A DNA stretch of 10,745 nucleotides from Caldifarciminota bacterium UBA3079. Its GTDB lineage: Bacteria > Hydrothermota > Tepidihabitantia > Tepidihabitantales > Tepidihabitantaceae. The DNA lies in NCBI GenBank assembly GCA_002366635.1, contig DFBN01000092.1, forward strand, positions 1 to 10,745, given 5' to 3'. A program made the translations under genes and the position numbers. Below are positions 1 through 6,815 of this stretch, in pieces (positions within the stretch are counted from its first letter, which is position 1; the number at the start of each line of letters is the position of its first letter). The notes beneath the pieces were generated by a model, which saw only the letters and a list, made by a program, of their open reading frames with translations, ran no database searches and was not told the origin of the DNA.

Positions 1-789
1 TGGCAGAAGTTCAAAAGAAACCCCAAGCTCAGATTGGTCAGAAGTGAGCACGAAACAAATACCCTGTTCTATCCGACTTGGTCACCAGATGGCACAGAAA
101 TCTATTACCTCAGAACAGGAGACTTCGGTTACAATTATAGCTACGGAGCTTTGTGGAAAGTAAGCGTTGACGGAACTTCTGCGAGTGAGGTGTTGAGCGA
201 TACCTTCTGCGCCCTGGCGTTCTCGGCCAATGGCCAAGAAATAGCTCTGACGACAGGGAATTCCCTAACGGGCGGTAGCTTGGTTATTTTCGACTTGGCG
301 AGGCTGGCTATTGATACCATTCCGACTTCGATGTCTGATATATTCGATGTCAAGTTCAGCAGAACAAATTCCAGAAGAGTGTATTTCTGTTCCCTGAGCC
401 AAGGCATCTACAGAGTGAACATTGACGGCAGCGACGAAGAATCCGTAGAACCATCTTATATTGGCTATTTCGACCTCACCTTATTAGATTCGATTGTTCC
501 ACCTAGCATTCACCCGTCAGACCGCTATATTGCCCGTGGGAAACATATCCCAGGTAGCTCAGTTGGCACCGATGACATCGTTCTTATTGATATTGAAACC
601 GGGGATACTACCTATCTGAGAGCCAATCCATACAAAATCTGCTGGATTACGACCGTCTCTTGGTCACCCGGAGGAGATAAACTTGTATTCACGGCCCACG
701 AATTTGCTCCAGGAGACCCTTTGCAACAGATGGAAGGGGAACTCTGGATACTGGAGCAGGTTATTGACAAGTCAAAAAGAAACAGGTAA
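1..789 (+). CDS. TolB-like WD40/PD40 beta-propeller protein, 3' part (5' end outside window)
   Basis: The frame is open from the first base of the window and ends at TAA 787-789, giving about 262 visible residues. A TTG at 34 could serve as a start, but the codons before it are also open and there is no ribosome site, so the gene most likely begins upstream. Two propeller-blade signatures of the PD40/TolB type are visible: YPTWSPDGTEIYYLR near bases 70-114 and VSWSPGGDKLVF near 655-690. A further blade-like stretch is VYFCSLSQGIYRVNIDGSDE near 380-440. PD40 proteins are usually periplasmic or outer-membrane-associated and bind proteins or peptides. The signal peptide, if any, is not in view. 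The exact function cannot be given, because this fold is shared by TolB, oligopeptidase propellers and many uncharacterised secreted proteins. The family call is fairly safe; the role is unknown. Confidence 0.75.
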   Translation, partial: WQKFKRNPKLRLVRSEHETNTLFYPTWSPDGTEIYYLRTGDFGYNYSYGALWKVSVDGTSASEVLSDTFCALAFSANGQEIALTTGNSLTGGSLVIFDLARLAIDTIPTSMSDIFDVKFSRTNSRRVYFCSLSQGIYRVNIDGSDEESVEPSYIGYFDLTLLDSIVPPSIHPSDRYIARGKHIPGSSVGTDDIVLIDIETGDTTYLRANPYKICWITTVSWSPGGDKLVFTAHEFAPGDPLQQMEGELWILEQVIDKSKRNR

Positions 790-871
790 TGCTAACCGGT
801 TTTTTACTCCACACATCTGGCAGGCGGGTTTGAAACCCGCCCGTACTTCTGCTATTTTGGTATGTTAGCAT
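789..871. repeat. Nested palindromic repeat-like element
   Basis: A perfect 9-bp inverted repeat, GGCGGGTTT (823-831) and AAACCCGCC (833-841), is separated by one base. Around it lies a second perfect 8-bp inverted repeat, ATGCTAAC (789-796) and GTTAGCAT (864-871). The two are almost concentric (centres near 832 and 830). The outer left arm begins at the last base of the upstream gene's stop codon. The core reads as GLKPARTSAIL in one frame, which from memory resembles short spurious proteins predicted from dispersed GGCGGGTTTGAAACCCGCC-type repeats in many uncultured bacteria. I read it as a REP/MITE-like intergenic repeat. It could also act as a transcript-end hairpin for the upstream gene, but no T-run follows it on the plus strand. 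Repetition elsewhere cannot be seen here. Confidence 0.6.
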
Positions 872-876
872 GATGT

Positions 877-900
877 AAAAAAGGCCGGGTTGTTGTCCGG
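877..900 (-). terminator. Weak candidate terminator after trmFO
   Basis: Read on the minus strand just after the trmFO stop codon, CCGG (900-897), an 8-base loop and CCGG (888-885) are followed by CC and a run of six T (882-877). Stem-loop plus T-run matches a rho-independent terminator in position and shape. The perfect stem is only four pairs, so it is weak. Confidence 0.4.
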
Positions 901-910
901 GAATGTGGTG

Positions 911-2206
911 CTAAACCGCCAGGTTTCTGCGGAATTTCCTGGCTGCATCCAATGCCATTTCTGCCATCAGGTTCCGTTTTGCTCTACCCCGGACCCGTTT
1001 GTTCAATAAAGGCAACAGACCGAAATTGGCATTCATCGGCTGGAAATTCTGATTCGGTGTTGTTATGTATTTCAATAATCCACCAATCATTGTCGGTTCA
1101 GGGAATTCAATCGGCTTTTGCGTTTTGGCAATCCGGGCCGCATTGATGCCGGCAACCAGTCCGGCTGCGATTGATTCAACATAACCTTCAACACCGGCAA
1201 GCTGGCCAGCAATAAACAGGTCTGACCGGACTTTGGTCTGCAAAGTAGGCAAAAGCAGTTCTGGCCCGTCAAGATAGGTATTCCGGTGCATACTGCCGTA
1301 ACGCAGGAATTCGGCATGTTCCAGACCCGGAATCATTCGGAAGACCCGTTTCTGTTCACCATGTTTCAGCCTTGTCTGAAAACCGACCAGGTTGAACATC
1401 GTCCCTTCGGTATTTTCCCTTCGCAACTGGACGACCGCGAAAGGCCGCTTGCCTGTTTCCGGAAGAGTCAATCCCACCGGTTTCATAGGACCGAAGGCCA
1501 GGGTTTCTCTTCCTCTGCGCGCCATTTCTTCGACCGGCAGGCAGGGCTCAAACAGAGAACTTTTTTCAAAATCCTTCATTGGATGGAGTTCTGCTTCAAG
1601 CAGTTCATTTACCAGCCGGTCATACTGTTTCCTGGTCAAAGGACAGTTAAGATAATCCCGGCCCACGCCGTAACGAGAGGCGGCAAACACTACATTCATG
1701 TCAATCGAGTCAGCCGCGATAATCGGCGCAATGGCGTCATAGAAGGAAAGCCGCTTTGCTCCGAGTAAGCCGGTCAGCGACTCGGCCAGTTCCGGAGAAG
1801 TCAGAGGCCCGGACGCAACGATAACCAGTTTGTCTGGGATTTCTCTTATCTCTTCCCGAACGACTTCGATTCCGGCATCGTCCAGAGTAAACTGCACTTC
1901 GGCTGAGAATCGCTGCCGGTCAACAACCAGTGCCTTGCCCCCGGGAATTCTGGCCTGTCGGGCACATCCGAGCAATGCCGAACCATAACAGCGCAATTCC
2001 GCTTTGAGCAGGCCATGGGCATTTTCACCCTGGTCTGATTTAAGCGAATTGGAGCATACCAGTTCGGCAACATCACCGGTTCTGTGCGCCGCGGTCTTGG
2101 TTTCTGGCCTCATCTCAAAGAGTCGGACAGGAATACCGTTTTTTGCCAGTTGCAATGCGGCTTCACAGCCAGCAAGCCCGGCACCGATGATTTTGACCGG
2201 TTCCAT
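911..2206 (-). CDS. trmFO: Methylenetetrahydrofolate-tRNA-(uracil-54-C5)-methyltransferase TrmFO
   Basis: TrmFO is an FAD- and folate-dependent enzyme that makes 5-methyluridine at position 54 in the T-loop of tRNA, using methylene-THF as carbon donor. From the chosen start the protein is 431 residues, typical for the family. Visible motifs: the FAD dinucleotide fold VKIIGAGLAGCEAA (residues 4-17), the EMRP segment (31-34), CSNSLKS with Cys51, and FEPCLPVEEMA with Cys222. The two cysteines match the conserved catalytic pair of TrmFO. Conserved GPMKPVGL and LRRENTEGTMFNLVGFQTRL blocks follow, then the C-terminal FAD segment FIAGQLAGVEGYVESIAAGL. Start choice: the frame is open to an ATG at 2242, but that lies in a terminator stem and adds non-family residues. 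ATG 2206 (MEPVKIIG) is preferred and ATG 2218 (MFNQMEP) is possible. Neither has a Shine-Dalgarno sequence. The stop is TAG at 911-913. Confidence 0.97.
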   Translation of the reverse strand: MEPVKIIGAGLAGCEAALQLAKNGIPVRLFEMRPETKTAAHRTGDVAELVCSNSLKSDQGENAHGLLKAELRCYGSALLGCARQARIPGGKALVVDRQRFSAEVQFTLDDAGIEVVREEIREIPDKLVIVASGPLTSPELAESLTGLLGAKRLSFYDAIAPIIAADSIDMNVVFAASRYGVGRDYLNCPLTRKQYDRLVNELLEAELHPMKDFEKSSLFEPCLPVEEMARRGRETLAFGPMKPVGLTLPETGKRPFAVVQLRRENTEGTMFNLVGFQTRLKHGEQKRVFRMIPGLEHAEFLRYGSMHRNTYLDGPELLLPTLQTKVRSDLFIAGQLAGVEGYVESIAAGLVAGINAARIAKTQKPIEFPEPTMIGGLLKYITTPNQNFQPMNANFGLLPLLNKRVRGRAKRNLMAEMALDAARKFRRNLAV

Positions 2207-2218
2207 CTGGTTAAACAT

Positions 2219-2251
2219 AAGAAAAACGGGGCGGATTTCCACCGCCCCGTT
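2219..2251 (-). terminator. Rho-independent terminator after the muiA-like gene
   Basis: On the minus strand AACGGGGCGG (2251-2242) and CCGCCCCGTT (2234-2225) form a perfect 10-bp stem with a 7-base loop, followed by TTTTTCTT ending at 2219. The stem begins 12 bases after the stop codon of the muiA-like gene. It is a textbook intrinsic terminator. Its T-tract ends directly at a possible trmFO start (ATG 2218), so it may limit or attenuate read-through into trmFO. Confidence 0.85.
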
Positions 2252-2263
2252 AAAAGTATCGCT

Positions 2264-3829
2264 TTAATAAAGCCCTTGAACCCTGCGGCCGGTCGGATAT
2301 TCGACCGCAAATTCCAGGTTTATTTCGAACTTACCTTTTGGCTCAAGTTCAGGCTTCCAGGTATAGGTTCCTTTGTCTTTGTCCTGCTCAAGGAATTTCG
2401 GTTCCACTTTTGTGACCGTTACTTTGATTTCTTTCTGCTTGGAAACAGGCACCTGTTCGACAATCCTGATTTTAATCGGTTTTGGATGATAATTCTCGAC
2501 TGTGGTTTTATAAACAAACTGCATTTTCTCGGTTTTGCTGAAAAGCCCGTGCCTGGATTTGAAGCTCTTCACCAGTTCGCGTTTCACTTTGACACGCTCG
2601 TCAACACCAAAACTCACTTCGGTTGACTCTTCGGGCGCTACCGCGGGCAGATAGGTTGAACCGGTGTATTCGTCGCCAACATAAGTATTGCCTTCACCGG
2701 CGAGAAAAACAAAGTCAGTGGCATTGACCAGCTCGCCTTGAAGGAATGCCTGGGCCTTTGCTTTCGCCAGGGTGTAATAGCTGAATTCTGCCGGCAGGCG
2801 GGTTTCATGCAACCTGAGCTTTTTTACCGGTTCGCCGCTTGCAAGGGTTACCCTGCCCGGAATCACATATTGCAAGGAAATCCCGGTTTCCACTACATTA
2901 ACCGTTTGTGCTCCTGGCGGCATCGGTTTGATGCTCGCTGGAAGCCTATCAAATTCGACACTTTTTTCTTGGGCACCGCCTAATGCATGTCGAACCTGTT
3001 CCCACAAACTCAGTAACCATGGTCTGGGCTCGGGCGCAAACGCACCAAGCATCGGCCTGGCAGTCGAAAGCACAACTTTTACCCGGTTCCAGTCTTCGCC
3101 GGTTTTCTGTATCAGCTTGGCAAAATATGCGACTTCGACTTTGCCGTTTGCAGGTCGTGCGCGCAGTTCATAATAAGGTAACCAGTTTGCACCATTACGG
3201 ATAATATAAGAAAGCCTGATATGATATGTGCCGGCATCTGCACCATAATCGAACCTGATTTCCTTACGGTTTTCGATACGAGCCCGGGCATCCTGGTATT
3301 CCTGCCGGCCGGCCTTAAGTTTCTTATCAACCGCTTCATGCTTGCGTTTCAGCTTTAATGCCTTCGCATTTGCCTTTGACAGCTCATCGGCCATGAATGA
3401 CAAAGCACCGCGCCAGGACTGGGCCGATACCTTACCCTGTTGTAGTTCTTTGGAGATTATCTCCGGTGCGCCCAATTTTATCGATTTAAGAAACTCCTCC
3501 TTGGCCTTGAGCACGGCCTGCTCATCATCGATTTTTCCCAAGCTGTCTTCCAGTGCCTTCACCCGGATTTCAAGCGCCTTGACCGATGGCGTCGGTTCTG
3601 AGATGTATCCGCGCTTGACCTGAACTTCACCGATTTTCATAGCCGGTGCCTTGATTCGGACCGAATTGTCCTGCAATGCGCCCGGAAGTCCTGGAAAGAC
3701 CAGTTCTCCAGGACCCGAGACAGTCACTTTTGCGGTGCGCACAACCGCTACCTGATTCGGATAAACCACCACGGAATCAACCTTTGAGCTTACCGTCAAA
3801 CCCAAGATTGCCAGCAGCAAAGAAATCAT
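2264..3829 (-). CDS. MuiA-family exported protein (DUF4140/DUF4139)
   Basis: This 521-residue protein belongs to the mucoidy-inhibitor MuiA / DUF4139 family, whose biochemical role is unknown. Residues 1-15 (MISLLLAILGLTVSS) look like a short signal peptide, so it probably acts in the periplasm or envelope. The region from about 16 to 75, with VDSVVVYPNQVAVVRTAKV, is the N-terminal DUF4140-like beta domain. Residues 83-118 and 144-187 are charged, heptad-like helices, a coiled-coil pair typical of the family. From about 200 onward is the DUF4139 domain, with WLPYYELRARP (216-226) and the hallmark QKTGEDWNRVKVVLSTARP (241-259). The C-terminus ends in a beta-rich VEYPTGRRVQGLY. The start is well supported by AAAGGAGG at 3841-3834, four bases before ATG. 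The gene lies 46 bases after mnmA in an A/T-rich gap and is followed by a strong terminator. The family call is strong; the function is unknown. Confidence 0.88.
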   Translation of the reverse strand: MISLLLAILGLTVSSKVDSVVVYPNQVAVVRTAKVTVSGPGELVFPGLPGALQDNSVRIKAPAMKIGEVQVKRGYISEPTPSVKALEIRVKALEDSLGKIDDEQAVLKAKEEFLKSIKLGAPEIISKELQQGKVSAQSWRGALSFMADELSKANAKALKLKRKHEAVDKKLKAGRQEYQDARARIENRKEIRFDYGADAGTYHIRLSYIIRNGANWLPYYELRARPANGKVEVAYFAKLIQKTGEDWNRVKVVLSTARPMLGAFAPEPRPWLLSLWEQVRHALGGAQEKSVEFDRLPASIKPMPPGAQTVNVVETGISLQYVIPGRVTLASGEPVKKLRLHETRLPAEFSYYTLAKAKAQAFLQGELVNATDFVFLAGEGNTYVGDEYTGSTYLPAVAPEESTEVSFGVDERVKVKRELVKSFKSRHGLFSKTEKMQFVYKTTVENYHPKPIKIRIVEQVPVSKQKEIKVTVTKVEPKFLEQDKDKGTYTWKPELEPKGKFEINLEFAVEYPTGRRVQGLY

Positions 3830-3841
3830 TGTTCCTCCTTT
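3830..3841 (-). promoter_or_regulatory. Strong Shine-Dalgarno for the muiA-like gene
   Basis: AAAGGAGG on the minus strand (3841-3834), then AACA and the ATG at 3829. It fixes the start of the DUF4139 gene. The 46-base gap to mnmA is A/T-rich and could hold a weak promoter, but I see no convincing -35/-10 pair. Confidence 0.8.
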
Positions 3842-3875
3842 AATCTATTAACAATAATACATACCAGTGAATCAA

Positions 3876-4943
3876 TCAAATCATTCCATCCAGACTTTGT
3901 TTAATTGTCCCACCACCCAGGACCATATCACCCTGATAGAACACCGCTGCCTGTCCTGGTGTGATTGCCCATTGCGGCTCGTCAAATCGTACCACTGCAG
4001 TTTTATTGTCAGGCAATTCAACCGATGCCGCACCGCCTAGTCCCTGGGACCGAATCTTGATGACTGCACGGAATTTCTCTCTAGAAGCTCGGCCTGAAAT
4101 CCAGTGAATGTTTTCCAGCTCGGCGATATTGGAACGGGCATCGTTTTCATTCCCAACAACAATCAAATTTTCCCCGGGCTTGATGCAGACAACATATTGC
4201 CTTTTGCCGAATGCGATTCCCAATCCTTTGCGCTGGCCGATAGTATAGTTTGCAAAACCCGGATGCCGGCCGACCAGATTGCCTTTCATATCCTTTACCG
4301 GTCCTGGCCTGAATAACTCCGGTCTCCTTTTTTTGAGAAAACCGGCATAATCACCGGTCGGAACAAAACATATCTCCTGGCTTTCGCTTTTTTCTGCAAC
4401 GGGTAATTTGAAATCATGTGCCAACTGTCGCACCTGTTCTTTTGTGTATTCGCCAACCGGCATCAGGATTTGTTTCATCTGTCCCTGATTTAGCCGGTAC
4501 AAAAAATAAGACTGGTCTTTATGCTTATCCCTTGCCTTGAGCAAATGCCAAATACCTTGTTCATCTCTTTTCAGCCGCGCATGATGGCCGGTAGCAAAAC
4601 TTTCGGCACCAAGTTCGAAAGCCTTTTGGAGCATGATTCCGAACTTGATACGCTCATTGCAGCTTATGCAGGGATTCGGTGTTCGACCATTTGCATATTC
4701 CCGGCAGAACTCATTTATCACTTCGTTATTGAATGCTTCTTGTAAATCAAGCACATAATGGGGGATTTTCAGTTTTGCTCCGACCATTTGTGCGTCTTTT
4801 ACCGTTTTTGTGCTACCGCGAACAGAACCATCATTATCAATCACCCGCATTGTAACACCAATGACATCAAAACCCCGCTGTTGAAGGATTGCGGCTGCGA
4901 CCGAAGAATCAATACCTCCGCTCATTCCTACTGCAACCCGCAT
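3876..4943 (-). CDS. mnmA: tRNA-specific 2-thiouridylase MnmA (CxxC type)
   Basis: MnmA adenylates and thiolates U34 in the anticodon of Lys, Glu and Gln tRNAs (s2U34). From ATG 4943 the protein is 355 residues, the usual length. The PP-loop ATP site SGGIDSS is at residues 8-14. The conserved TPNPCISCNERIKFG block (88-102) carries Cys92 and Cys95, and SQEICFVPTGDYAGFL (188-203) carries the second catalytic cysteine, Cys192. ATGHHARL (118-124) and KDQSYFLYRL (142-151) are also family blocks, and the C-terminal beta-barrel ends with PGQAAVFYQGDMVLGGGTI. The frame is open upstream to an ATG at 5045, but that extension overlaps the anti-sigma gene and does not look like MnmA, so MRVAVGMSGG is chosen. 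No clear ribosome site is seen. The 34-base gap after the anti-sigma stop suggests co-transcription with the sigma module. Confidence 0.97.
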   Translation of the reverse strand: MRVAVGMSGGIDSSVAAAILQQRGFDVIGVTMRVIDNDGSVRGSTKTVKDAQMVGAKLKIPHYVLDLQEAFNNEVINEFCREYANGRTPNPCISCNERIKFGIMLQKAFELGAESFATGHHARLKRDEQGIWHLLKARDKHKDQSYFLYRLNQGQMKQILMPVGEYTKEQVRQLAHDFKLPVAEKSESQEICFVPTGDYAGFLKKRRPELFRPGPVKDMKGNLVGRHPGFANYTIGQRKGLGIAFGKRQYVVCIKPGENLIVVGNENDARSNIAELENIHWISGRASREKFRAVIKIRSQGLGGAASVELPDNKTAVVRFDEPQWAITPGQAAVFYQGDMVLGGGTIKQSLDGMI

Positions 4944-4977
4944 ATCAATCGCCAACAGGATAAAAAGGCAAACCCGG

Positions 4978-5238
4978 CTATTCTTCGGTCTCGAACTCGC
5001 AGATGAGCGCTTCCCAGAGCTGCTGGTGCGCCAGAAGTGGCACATCGCAGTCCGTCTGCATCTGGCAGTAACGAACTATCCGTTTCATGCCCCATAACAA
5101 CCGGGCGCAGTGCTCACATGTCTGGACATGAAGTATTATCTCCTGCCGCATCTTCTCGGTTACCTTGCCGTCGAGATAATCGACTATCCAGTCCAGAAGT
5201 CTGGAACATTCTGGAGACTTTTGAAACTCTTCTTTCAT
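4978..5238 (-). CDS. Small zinc-binding anti-sigma factor (ZAS / zf-HC2 type)
   Basis: This 86-residue protein is read directly after the ECF sigma gene. It has the ZAS zinc-finger pattern Cys11, His37-x3-Cys41-x2-Cys44 (HVQTCEHC at 37-44). Proteins of this type bind and hold an ECF sigma factor inactive. In RsrA of Streptomyces the same cysteine/histidine spacing binds zinc and senses thiol oxidation. There is no hydrophobic segment long enough to span the membrane, so it is predicted to be cytosolic, unlike RseA. Three further cysteines (58, 64, 80) lie in the C-terminal half. The start is supported by CGGAG placed immediately after the sigma stop codon, five bases before ATG, which implies coupled translation and stoichiometric expression. 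The anti-sigma role is inferred from motif plus position; redox sensing is a hypothesis. Confidence 0.85.
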   Translation of the reverse strand: MKEEFQKSPECSRLLDWIVDYLDGKVTEKMRQEIILHVQTCEHCARLLWGMKRIVRYCQMQTDCDVPLLAHQQLWEALICEFETEE

Positions 5239-5251
5239 GAATACTCCGTTA
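5239..5251 (-). promoter_or_regulatory. Ribosome-binding site in the sigma/anti-sigma junction
   Basis: The junction reads TAA (sigma stop, 5251-5249), CGGAG (5248-5244), TATTC, then ATG at 5238. The ribosome site touches the stop codon, so translation of the anti-sigma factor is probably coupled to that of the sigma factor. Confidence 0.75.
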
Positions 5252-5854
5252 AATATAGTCTGCCAACTTGCTGCGCAAAACCATCCGGCCGCGGTGGAGC
5301 CTGGACTTCACAGCCGCGACCGAAAGATTCAGAACCTTGCTTACCTCTTCGTTGCTCAGACCTTCCATATCGCGTAGCACCACTGCCGAACGGTAATCAG
5401 GCGGCAACGAATCCACCGCTTCCTGGAGGGCCCGTCCGAGTTCCCGCTGACGCATAATCTTTTCCGGACTGTATTTGTAGTCCGGTATCTCAAGCGTCTG
5501 GCCGCTTTCTGACCTCACCGGTGCATCCAGTGATACTACTATCGGCGATTTGCGCCTCCGCAATTTAGTTAAACTCGTATTCGTCGCAATTCGATACAAC
5601 CATGTGTAAAAACTTGACTTGAACTGGAACTTGCAGATGAACCTGTAGGCGCGCAGGAATGTATCCTGCAATGCTTCACTTGCGTCCTGCTCGTTGCCAA
5701 GAAGGCGGTAAGAAATATTATAAACCTTACGCTCGTAACGGCGCACCAGTTCCTCAAAGGCAGCATCATTGCCTGCCTGGGCCCGTTTTACCAGTTCCTT
5801 GTCCGGAACCGGCAGCGCCTTCGGCGCTACCTGCAGTTGCTTACTCTTGGCCAT
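5249..5854 (-). CDS. ECF-type RNA polymerase sigma-70 family sigma factor (RpoE-like)
   Basis: This 201-residue protein has the two-domain structure of ECF sigma factors. Region 2 covers about residues 26-100, with AGNDAAFEELVRRYERKVYN and the DASEALQDTFLRAYR core-binding stretch (57-71), then FYTWLYRIATNTSLTKLRRRK for -10 recognition. Region 4 covers about 139-195, with LPPDYRSAVVLRDMEGLSNEEV and the helix-turn-helix VLNLSVAAVKSRLHRGR. A linker of about 35 residues joins them and region 3 is absent. The first 17 residues are a low-conservation extension. ATG 5854 has no Shine-Dalgarno but sits just below a possible promoter (5889-5862). The gene is 49 bases after the unknown lipoprotein and 10 bases before the zinc anti-sigma factor, so it is probably held inactive by that partner. 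Which promoters it recognises cannot be told from this window. Confidence 0.95.
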   Translation of the reverse strand: MAKSKQLQVAPKALPVPDKELVKRAQAGNDAAFEELVRRYERKVYNISYRLLGNEQDASEALQDTFLRAYRFICKFQFKSSFYTWLYRIATNTSLTKLRRRKSPIVVSLDAPVRSESGQTLEIPDYKYSPEKIMRQRELGRALQEAVDSLPPDYRSAVVLRDMEGLSNEEVSKVLNLSVAAVKSRLHRGRMVLRSKLADYI

Positions 5855-5861
5855 TTAGACT

Positions 5862-5889
5862 AAGATATGCCCTGCTAAACTATTGTCAA
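5862..5889 (-). promoter_or_regulatory. Candidate promoter for the sigma/anti-sigma genes
   Basis: On the minus strand, TTGACA (5889-5884) is followed by a 16-base spacer and TATCTT (5867-5862, four of six matches to TATAAT). The expected transcription start, about seven bases further on, coincides with or lies next to the ATG at 5854, so the mRNA could be leaderless. It is a housekeeping-type sequence inside the 49-base gap after the lipoprotein gene. Support is sequence match only. Confidence 0.45.
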
Positions 5890-5903
5890 CCGATAGAACA
5901 CCT

Positions 5904-6815
5904 TTAGGGCAAGGAAGGCACAACGCGCCGGCCACGGCCCATTGGAGGTGAATTATCGAAAACCTGCACCACATGGTAAATTACCGCAATACTCTTCTGG
6001 GGCGCATGGCCGTGGAAATAGTCATGCGACAGGTTGATATAATCCACAACTTGCTGCTCATAATCGGTCAGCTCGGGGTCGTCTGGATGCAGCATCTGAG
6101 CGATGCAACGCAACTCGTATGACTTTGGCAAATCAAGGAATACAACCGAAACACCAGGGTCAGCCATCTGGTTCAGGAATGTATGGGTTTCAAAATTCGG
6201 CCGGGAATAAAGCTCAAGCGAAGTCTGCTTGGTCAAATCAACCAGCTCTGTGCCACGGCGGTAAAGGCTTTCAAGAACCGCAAGCTTTCTAATGGGCTGG
6301 TAATCCCAGGTCTGCTTCATGAGCTCAATCACTTCAGGAATCTTGTTCGGTTTGGGCAACCAGCCGATCCCTTTGACCGCATTATTTATAGCGAAATAGG
6401 AATCCTTGCGCTTGGTGCCATGGCTGGCAACCATTCCAGAGTGGGGCCCGGCAACCTCGGGCATTTTCATCTGCTTTGTTATCATCATCTGTTTCATATC
6501 GGCCAGTTGCTCCAGCCTGCGGCCAAAATTCCACTTGATGAAACCTTCAGGCAATTCAACTGTCTTGAATTCCTGCCATTTGCCTTCCACACGCGCACGG
6601 ATGATTCCTTTATCAAGTTGCGCAGCATCAACTACATCCTGGTGAAACCAGCCGGTCCACTGACCGCGTTTCCCGGCTGTGCCAGTCGAGTCAGGGATGA
6701 ACTTCACATCCTTCCAGAAGTTCACTGCCCCATGCTCGGGATTATCGAATTCAGGCCCCTGGCCGCACATCATCACTAGCAACCCGGCCAGCATCATCGC
6801 CAGCCAATACTTCAT
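5904..6815 (-). CDS. Unrecognised exported protein or lipoprotein in the sigma-factor cluster
   Basis: This 303-residue protein matches no family I recognise. It starts with a signal sequence, MKYWLAMMLAGLLVMMCGQG, in which Cys17 could be lipidated. The -1 residue is Met rather than Gly, Ala or Ser, so the lipobox is atypical and ordinary secretion is an alternative. The mature part is soluble-looking, with tryptophans in WTGWFHQD (53-60) and KWNFGRR (94-100). A methionine-rich helix has five Met at 107, 110, 111, 116 and 118. The C-terminal part has a histidine cluster SHDYFHGH (263-270). Met and His clusters can bind metals, but that is speculation. The start is fixed by AAAGGAGG (6828-6821), five bases before ATG 6815. 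The first 65 bases overlap the end of the rseC-like gene, and the ECF sigma gene follows. Context suggests an envelope component of a stress response; the actual function is unknown. Confidence 0.8.
   Translation of the reverse strand: MKYWLAMMLAGLLVMMCGQGPEFDNPEHGAVNFWKDVKFIPDSTGTAGKRGQWTGWFHQDVVDAAQLDKGIIRARVEGKWQEFKTVELPEGFIKWNFGRRLEQLADMKQMMITKQMKMPEVAGPHSGMVASHGTKRKDSYFAINNAVKGIGWLPKPNKIPEVIELMKQTWDYQPIRKLAVLESLYRRGTELVDLTKQTSLELYSRPNFETHTFLNQMADPGVSVVFLDLPKSYELRCIAQMLHPDDPELTDYEQQVVDYINLSHDYFHGHAPQKSIAVIYHVVQVFDNSPPMGRGRRVVPSLP

Noticed and set aside
823..841. Palindrome as rho-independent terminator of the TolB-like gene
   Set aside because: There is no T-run after either arm; the outer inverted repeat fits a repeat element better.
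683..868. Plus-strand 61-codon frame ending in GLKPARTSAILVC
   Set aside because: It overlaps the TolB-like gene and the palindromic repeat; the ending is the translated repeat, not a protein.
1286..1768. Plus-strand open frame of 160 codons
   Set aside because: It is fully inside trmFO, whose minus-strand frame carries all conserved TrmFO motifs.
2084..2626. Plus-strand open frame of 180 codons
   Set aside because: It lies antisense to trmFO and the muiA-like gene, reads across the terminator hairpin and has no family-like motif or ribosome site.
4944..5045. N-terminal extension of MnmA from ATG 5045
   Set aside because: It overlaps the 3' end of the anti-sigma gene and does not resemble MnmA, which starts at MRVAVGMSGG.
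5110..5457. Plus-strand open frame across the sigma/anti-sigma junction
   Set aside because: It is antisense to two clear genes and has a composition typical of a shadow frame.
6183..6779. Plus-strand open frame of 198 codons opposite the unknown lipoprotein
   Set aside because: The minus-strand frame has a strong Shine-Dalgarno, a signal sequence and operon spacing; the antisense frame has none of these.
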